A stretch of 64,000 nt of DNA from Owenia fusiformis (taxonomy: Eukaryota; Annelida; Polychaeta; Sabellida; Oweniidae), in assembly GCA_903813345.2 (NCBI GenBank), contig CAIIXF020000012.1, positions 3,389,318-3,453,317 on the forward strand. Direction: 5' to 3'. This document shows positions 57,839 to 64,000 of the stretch, piece after piece (within the stretch, counting starts at the first letter, position 1; each line of letters opens with the position of its first letter). A program made the position numbers and the translations under genes. A model generated the notes under the pieces. The model did no database searches, had not been told where the DNA came from, and saw nothing but the letters and a program-made list of their open reading frames with translations.

Positions 57839-58063
57839 CTTTACAGCATACGGATGCCAATGCTTCATTATCTCGAACGCATGTGAATTTCTTCTTACAT
57901 TTTTTATCTTCACAATTGAAAACTTTTCCCTTTTCATTCCATGGTATTCCAGATCGACATATTGTCGTGAGGCAGCACTTTTCATTCGTACAACCATATC
58001 CGAAAGGGCAATCTGAACTCTGGACACAGGTTCTTGATCCCTTCTTGGGAATTCTACATTTCG
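57839..58063 (-). CDS. Protease gene 2, exon: WAP/lustrin-like cysteine module, first copy
   Basis: The 225-bp exon is phase 1-1, with donor GTAAGA. It reads CRIPKKGSRTCVQSSDC, YGCTNEKCCLTTICRSG, then FTCVRDNEALASVCCK. It joins the signal-peptide exon as PLYC-T-KCRIP. Its stronger donor (GTAAGA against GTAAAA) and identical frame show that both copies can be used. Confidence 0.82.
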
Positions 58064-58789
58064 CTTGAAATAATGAAAAACACAACAAGATCTGAATTGC
58101 ATAATAAATGATTGGTCCTCTCTTGAAAAAAATAAATTGTAAACTACATTCAAATTCGATACACTAAATCTAATAAACTAAATGAGATTCAGTATGTAAA
58201 TGAATCAATCCATACACATATGTTATAAAGCAAGGTAATGTGAGGTAAAGTAAAGTAACAAGGTAAAGTGTGTTCTTTCCCTTTTTGAGGGGACAATAAT
58301 GTGTAAAGGTTCATGTGCAGTATTGCAAGTGATTTTAGACGGTCAGGTCATACCTTTCAGCATGGGTACTTTATGACCATGACTACAGTGGTATTTACTA
58401 TAACAATATGTATTCTTTCAAGTGAAGTACCCATAATAGTAAAATATCAATCCAACTCTGTGAAAAATTATGGATAAGGGCCTCACCTTTGCACTTTTTT
58501 TAAATTGTATGATCATTTTCTAAAAAGAAGATCTTGCTTTTCTCAATTTAAACATATCGAACGTTTCTTTTACACTATATTAACAATTTCTGTAAAGGGG
58601 ATGTATATTGAAATGTGTTAAAGATAAAAAAAAACTCATACACTGTATCCCATGTTCTTTTCCCATGGCGAAAATTCGTGCCATCCATTGTTTTCAGCAT
58701 AATTTTGGTCATCTAAAAGTGATATCTTCATAACTAAACTTTCAATATCATTCTACTGTTGAAAATGTGTTAGACCCCTTGTTATCCCA

Positions 58790-58960
58790 ACGGACGAAGT
58801 TCAGTAGGGATATAGTGAAGCCCTCCGTCCGTCCGTCAGTCAGTCAGTCAGTCAGTCACTCAGTCTGTCCGGAAGATAACTCGAATACTAGTCAACACAT
58901 TTTCTTCATATTCGATGGAAAGATGTATATTGGTGAATAGTTTCACGCAAAAAAAGATGG
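58790..58960. repeat. Dispersed repeat with tccg/gtca microsatellite
   Basis: The text cccaacggacgaagttcag, then gaagccctccgtccgtcc, runs into about six gtca units and a unique tail. It looks like a SINE or microsatellite-nucleating repeat; only one copy lies in the window. Confidence 0.45.
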
Positions 58961-59109
58961 CCGCCAGTTTGAAAATTGGGGGAATTATTCGCAAAAATCT
59001 TATGTTTTTCATTTTAAACCAAAATAATTAACATTTTTATTTGAAATTTTAGTAGAATATACCAACATCTATCTATTTCACATATTCCAGGATTTCCACC
59101 CTGACCTCC

Positions 59110-59470
59110 AGGGGCCGTAAATGGGGGGTTGGGAAAACACGAACTTGCGTTAATTTTGAGATGTTTTTGAAGTATAGCTTTATTTTACTCAAATGAAAGG
59201 CAATTTAGAGTAGATTGCAAATATTGATGCGTTTTTTCTGATTCGAGCCTCAAAAAATTCAAAATGGCCGCCTAATGCGGGATTTCGCAATTATTTTCTG
59301 ATCTCTTAAAAGTATGGCTATATTATACTCAAATTGAAGGAATTTCAGAGTAGATCACAATTATGGCATTGTTTTTCTGATTTGTGCCTCTGAAAATTCG
59401 AAATGGTTGACTAGAGCAGAAATTCGTCATTACTTAGAGTTATCTTGAAAGTATGGTTACATTAAACTAC
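59110..59470. repeat. Tandem repeat, about 140-bp unit, three copies
   Basis: Units start near 59158, 59302 and 59437, each with a gaagtatag/aaagtatgg, tactcaaatt and agagtagat sequence. The first two share a cctcaaaaaattc/cctctgaaaattc and aaaatgg stretch. The copies are diverged and non-coding. Confidence 0.6.
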
Positions 59471-60672
59471 AATGATCTTGAATTTTATTAAAGGGAAGAG
59501 TAGATGGTAAATATTACATTTTAACTGTACAGATTGACGATTTATATAGTGTTCGTTGGGATTTGCTACTCTGTGGAGTTGCCGTTTTCTAGTTGAATAA
59601 TCTTTGCATGCAATTAACATCGGAAGAAGAAATTCCTCTTTTGAATAAATAGGTTCAACATTTTGAAACAATGTTGACATATTCATAATTTTTCGAATTG
59701 TTCGACTGATAGTTTTATCATCAAGGCTATTTGAAATGAAGTTGAAAAACTTGAAAGAAAACGTATTGTTTGAATAAAAACCACTGTATTCATGCCCAAA
59801 AAGTACTCATGGTGAAATATATGACTCTCTAAAACCACTTGCCATACTTAACTGCACATAGACCTAGCTTTGAGTATAGTTCCCGATTGCACCCTGTCTC
59901 AGTACCATCTTGAGTGAAAAGGTAGCAATAGATAAGCGCAAATGCCAAAGGGAAGGGTGACTTGAAACTTTAAAGAAACCAAACAAGAAAAGCAAACTGT
60001 AAGTGTAAATCTGTCATAAGAAGAGTAGACCCTATATATCCCAAAACCACGATCTATCGTGAAAAGAAACAATGTCTAACATCCCCCTCCCCCACCCAAT
60101 CGAGAACCAATATCACAATTCAGGACCAGAACACCAAGGGACATTTCATTCATACCGAAGTCATTACAATACATGTTGAAGAAAAATTGAAAAGATTGAT
60201 ACCCAATACTCATAACATCAAAAATAGTTGTAAATACTAGTACTCATAAAAGATAGAATATCCAGTCTCAAATGATGTGGGATGGATACAATCCAGTCTC
60301 GAAGTCCAAAGGCAATTCAAAGGGTCAACATCCGTTCGCAAAGCCGTCGTCATAATACATAAAACCCAACAATTCACAATCATATGGTCATCAGGAGAAA
60401 ACTATGGCTGGTTTCGATCCCTATTTCTCAACCATTAATGCCATAGGCGGGATCAACCTCAAAAGGTGCCAAGTGAATAATTGTGATTTGCAACTATACA
60501 TAGAGCAAAAATATTTGCACTAGTAGACACGTGATGCTTGATCAAAGAAATTTCAATTGATGGTTTTAAAATGATAGAGTCTGTTTGTATCGGCCTACGT
60601 AATTTTATCAATATTAGTATTACGTTTTAATTTATGAGTTGCAATTTATTGCTAACAAACTCATATACTTAC

Positions 60673-60739
60673 TACAGTAAAGTGGAAAAAATGAGATACA
60701 ACCAACCACGATATGAAGCAGCAACACTCTACTTTCCAT
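60673..60739 (-). CDS. Protease gene 2, first coding exon: signal peptide
   Basis: From ATG 60739 (A at -3, G at +4) it reads MESRVLLLHIVVGC, then ISFFPLYC, and ends in phase 1 at GTAAGT. A short N-terminal segment, a hydrophobic core and small residues near the end give a typical secretory signal. The phase matches the first cysteine-module exon (58063), so the protein enters the secretory route and the modules follow at once. The promoter and 5' UTR were not identified. Confidence 0.72.
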
Positions 60740-60860
60740 CTTATGTAGGTATATGAACACGGTGCAGTAATAACAACCTAAAAATAAATCGTTGGATAAT
60801 CAGCAAATAGAAAATATTCACAATAATACAAATACTATACTAATATGTAATGCTAATGAG

Positions 60861-60952
60861 GTGAATGCCTTTGCTTCTTTCACGAGTGATATTCTAGCAA
60901 GCCCGAGGGGCTAGTGAAATATCATCTTGTGAAAGTGCCGCGGGTATTCACC
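60861..60952. repeat. Imperfect hairpin
   Basis: Arms ctttcacgagtgatattc and the inverted ctttcacaagatgatatt are extended outward by gtgaatgcct/gggtattcac, with cccgaggggcta at the centre. It resembles a small palindromic dispersed element. It lies about 120 bp upstream of the first coding exon of gene 2. Confidence 0.55.
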
Positions 60953-61621
60953 GAACATAGACAATTGTTTTATAATCTATCCTTGTGTTTATTCATACAG
61001 ATATCTTATTCATCATTAACTCCATTACAATCAAAATTTTACTAGACTACACGTACGTGAATAATTCATTCTATTTGTTTATTGGAATCGTTTATGATAC
61101 AGCGGATCACAAGTACAATGTACATGGTTACAGACATTTGATTAAACAATACATTTACATAACTGCAAGTAAAATTCGGGTTGCAAATCGGTTTTTACTA
61201 GAAAATCAGAAAAGGTCGAGGTTATCAAAACTAAATCAACAATTTGAAAGAATCGGAAAATATTACACCCTTGCTGAACTTCATGACCTCAACCTCAGCC
61301 CATGTGGGTGCAAATGCTGAAATATTTTCCAAAGTATTATTTGACATTGTATTCTTCATGTTACACCTAAAAATGATTCAGTTTGTTCATGGGGAAATTA
61401 TAATGGAGAGTGCACTAGATCCTTTCTTTTACACATGCAAGCTAAGAGCACACTAATGCCAACATAAGAATACGTTTTTGGTCATGTTTGGTACAATAAA
61501 GATAACATATGTTAAAGCAAGGGTTTGTTTAATACCCGGGGCTAAGTGTATATGTACTGAATGAAACAGATTTGGTCTCAATATGAGGTAGGAAGAAGGG
61601 AAATTTAATTGGCGAATATAA

Positions 61622-61813
61622 CTGTCATGGTTGACTGAATATGGATTTTGTTCAATATGCATTTTAAAGTTCGGGGTTTTATGAAGTGATGTGTACATTT
61701 CTGCTCAAATCCCCACAGCACTTTTTATTTTATAGGGTTCTCTTGACCCCTGGGGTCATTATATTTTGTGACAGTTCATTCCAAACTAAATGTAGTTATT
61801 TTGTCATTATAAT
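61622..61813. repeat. Direct repeat, copy 1
   Basis: About 190 bp from tgtcatggttgactgaata to tagttattttgtcattat, repeated at 62925-63097 in the same orientation with a small internal length difference. Confidence 0.8.
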
Positions 61814-62924
61814 AACTTATTAGAGAAAAGTTCGGGAAAAGTTGCGCTATCCAAAAGACTTCTTGTCACTGTATTGATAAATGTAGCAAAATAGGCAAAA
61901 TAATTCAGCCTTGAGCATGCAAAATTTGATTTTTTGGACAAATTTTGGGCTATTTTGCGGGATTTTTGACCATTACGATACTAATTTACTTAAAAGAGCT
62001 GTTTAAAGTTGTACAAATTGCACAAGTGATTTATATATTCTCTCTTGAGATTATTTGTTAATTTACTAAACTAAACATCATTGATTTTTTCGTTTTTCAT
62101 GAAGTTCTGATGGCTAGTTTAGTAGCTTTGTCTTTTGTGCAGGTTTACTGAATATGTCCCTTTAAAATTTGGTCTTTTGTGGGTTTAAAAGGTCAAAATG
62201 TTGGAACGTCGCACATTGTGGAACATTTGGGGTATGTTTCCTTTAATTTGGCAAGAACTGCATCAAATGTCTTGATAAAAGAGCAGAAATGGAGCAATTT
62301 AAGCTGAAAAGTATTGTTTTCAATGAAAAAACGAAAATTTGTGACTCTGCAAAATCAAGATCGTCGTCTCCAGAATTTAGGGGTTAATTTGCAAAACTTT
62401 AACAGGTTCCACAAAAAGATATGCGAAATATGGCTTAATTCGCCATATTTTTCGAAATTCACTGATAAATGTGGTTGATACTTTTTCACCCATTGAAATA
62501 CGTGTAAAATTGACAAAGTTCAAATCCCAGCCCATAGAATCCTCGCATCTTTTCAGATCATGTAGTCCTATTCAAAAACTTCCCGTTCGGTTATATGGTA
62601 AGAAAAATATCCCACGAACGAAAAATGATTTTGCTTCATTTATTAGCGAGCATTGATTTTTTGGTCTGTAAAAAGCATGGAGGACCTGATTATCCCATTG
62701 ATTTTCTGAGACCGCCAAAAATATAATTCAATTTTTGGGTTCAAAATTATAATCTGTCAGCGGTCCCTGATACTCCCACTAGCTATTACCAAACATTAAT
62801 TGTCAATATATACACACATATACGTGCCGTACATCTACAAAGTAGCAAACTAGTGTTTTAAGTACTACTTTTCCTATTCCATGGTCAAAACAAATGTCAA
62901 GTAGGTTTTATTGACCCACATTTG

Positions 62925-63097
62925 TGTCATGGTTGACTGAATATGCATTTTAAAGTTCGGTGTTTTATGAAGTGATGTGCACATTTTGCTTAAATTCCCT
63001 CAGCACTTTTGATTTTATAGGGTTCTCTTGACCCCTGGGGTCATTATATTTTGAGACAGTTTATTCCAAACTAAATGTAGTTATTTTGTCATTATTA
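62925..63097. repeat. Direct repeat, copy 2
   Basis: Matches 61622-61813, including ggttctcttgacccctgg. It lacks about 19 bp near the start. Repeat class unknown. Confidence 0.8.
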
Positions 63098-63339
63098 TGT
63101 GTCCTAAGTGACATCAGGTGAATGAGCTAATCAGTCCATTGAGTGATTTTGACCAGAGCAGACGTGCGAGCTGAAAGAGTTTGTTTTGTTTTGCCAATAT
63201 TGCTGTACAATTTACAAGTAACACTCCATCACATTGTTTGCACTTACAATTTGGAAGCTAGAGTTTGTCGAAGTTGTTGGAATTTGACTGAGGATGGAGA
63301 AAGTGTTATTTTGAACTGCTTGGTTGCATTAGAGTGAGT

Positions 63340-63780
63340 ATTGACCTTTATTTTGAAACTACATTAGATGGAGTTAGGGGGTATAGTGCCCATTATTCAA
63401 CAACTGCATGTGATACAGTTAGGGGGTGTATTTCCCATTATTTTGAACCTGCATACAATGCAGTTAGGGGGTGTATTGCCAATTTAAGTTGAACTGCGTG
63501 GAGCAGTTAGGGGATGTATTGACCATTATTTTGAAACTTCATGCGATGCAGTTAGGGGGTGTATTGCCCATTACATTGAAACTGCATTGAACAGTTAGGG
63601 GGTGTATTGCCCGTCATTTTAAAATTCCTGTGATGTGTTAGGGGGTGTATTGCCCATTATTTTCAAACTACATGCGATGCAGATACGGGGTATAATAACC
63701 ATGATTTGAAACTGCATGCTTGGCAGGTAGGGAGTGTATTGCTCATTATTGTAAACTGCATGTGATGTGTTGTATTGACC
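63340..63780. repeat. Minisatellite, about 46-bp unit, about ten copies
   Basis: Units share gttagggggtgtattgccc and cattattttgaaactgcatg, with substitutions and small indels increasing toward the right. Non-coding. Confidence 0.85.
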
Positions 63781-64000
63781 ATTGCTTTGCAAAATCACAT
63801 GGGGTTTATTCACTGTGGCTATTCGATCTATGTGGATGCAGTCATTTATATGTAATGTATCGTGGGTACTCGCGTACATTATAGGGAATGGGATCATTCA
63901 AAAATATGACCGCAAATCGAGGTAAGTGATCTCAGAGTTTCTACTTAACATTGTGACTTGAAATCTTGCACACATATTCAATATACATAGTATGACAATG
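63781..64000. other. Right end without recognised features
   Basis: No gene or repeat structure was seen to the edge of the window. Confidence 0.4.

Larger units (their letters stand above)
55806..58715. repeat. Tandem duplication carrying a protease gene 2 exon
   Basis: Copy 1 (about 55806-57439) and copy 2 (about 57440-58715) are direct copies starting cgtattaacctgttgac and ending gcataattttggtca. Exons and introns match closely throughout. Copy 1 has about 365 extra bases (56120-56490) that contain the Thr-rich linker exon. These are either deleted from copy 2 or added to copy 1. Confidence 0.85.
58716..60672. other. First intron of protease gene 2, repeat fragments
   Basis: No exon was seen. 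It holds a dispersed sequence with a cgtccgtccgtcagtcagtc microsatellite (58790-58960) and a tandem repeat (59110-59470). Confidence 0.5.
60740..63339. other. Upstream region of protease gene 2
   Basis: No gene is supportable; a 111-codon frame at 60985-61320 has no motif. Structure seen: a hairpin at 60861-60952 and two direct repeats (61622-61813, 62925-63097). Confidence 0.45.

Noticed and set aside
60985-61320. 111-codon plus-strand frame ending in a CGCKC tail
   Set aside because: No recognisable domain, no codon or splice support, and it starts in AT-rich non-coding sequence.
1-64000. CRISPR arrays, operons or bacterial features
   Set aside because: No regularly spaced identical short repeats, and gene structure with introns and LINEs shows a eukaryotic nuclear genome.

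Overview
This window is eukaryotic, strongly AT-rich and dominated by transposable elements. It holds small, widely spaced, phase-matched coding exons with GT/AG splice signals. The extracellular modules (thrombospondin type 1, sushi, lustrin-like cysteine repeats, S1 peptidase) and the repeat mix (LINE ORF1 with an SGNH esterase, Tc1/mariner remnants, fold-back elements, minisatellite-bearing dispersed repeats) suggest a marine invertebrate, most likely a lophotrochozoan such as a mollusc. The species cannot be fixed from the sequence.

Host genes. Two modular secreted serine protease genes lie head-to-tail on the minus strand. Gene 1 (15442-22436, 5' end not found) encodes TSP1 - sushi - sushi - two lustrin-like repeats - VWC-like cysteine modules - partial TSP1 - trypsin domain - two TSP1 repeats - cysteine-rich tail. 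Gene 2 (24837-60739, about 36 kb) starts with a signal-peptide exon, followed by two near-identical WAP/lustrin-like exons, a Thr-rich linker, a TSP1 exon and a trypsin domain ending in GDSGGP. Almost all joins upstream of the protease cores are phase 1, the arrangement expected for shuffled extracellular modules. By architecture these resemble invertebrate haemolymph or complement/clotting-type proteases, but their substrates are unknown. A single C2H2 zinc-finger exon lies at 998-1087, minus strand.

Mobile DNA, left to right. There is a 1.27-kb element with CACGGTG ends and a 5-bp target duplication (1777-3047, Transib-like ends); an isolated L1-type ORF1 (4997-5896); and a 6.6-kb element with 1.33-kb near-identical inverted arms carrying tRNA-like modules (7878-14469). 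A mariner deletion derivative lies in an intron of gene 1 (18158-18927). A minisatellite-bearing repeat (22595-23815), a fold-back element (23912-24787), a 776-bp tandem duplication (25538-27083) and a head-to-head mariner fold-back (36752-37350) sitting in a 236-bp tandem array follow. Then come a decayed LINE split by a 2.2-kb insertion (43872-48945) and a nearly intact LINE (about 49634-55616) with a coiled-coil/SGNH ORF1 and an endonuclease-reverse transcriptase ORF2 broken by one stop and one frameshift. Both LINEs lie in the introns of gene 2, antisense to it.

The right end (55806-58715) is a tandem duplication that doubled one exon of gene 2, followed by short tandem and direct repeats to the window edge. 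Exons were inferred by reading splice sites, phase and protein motifs by eye; no search or alignment program was used.
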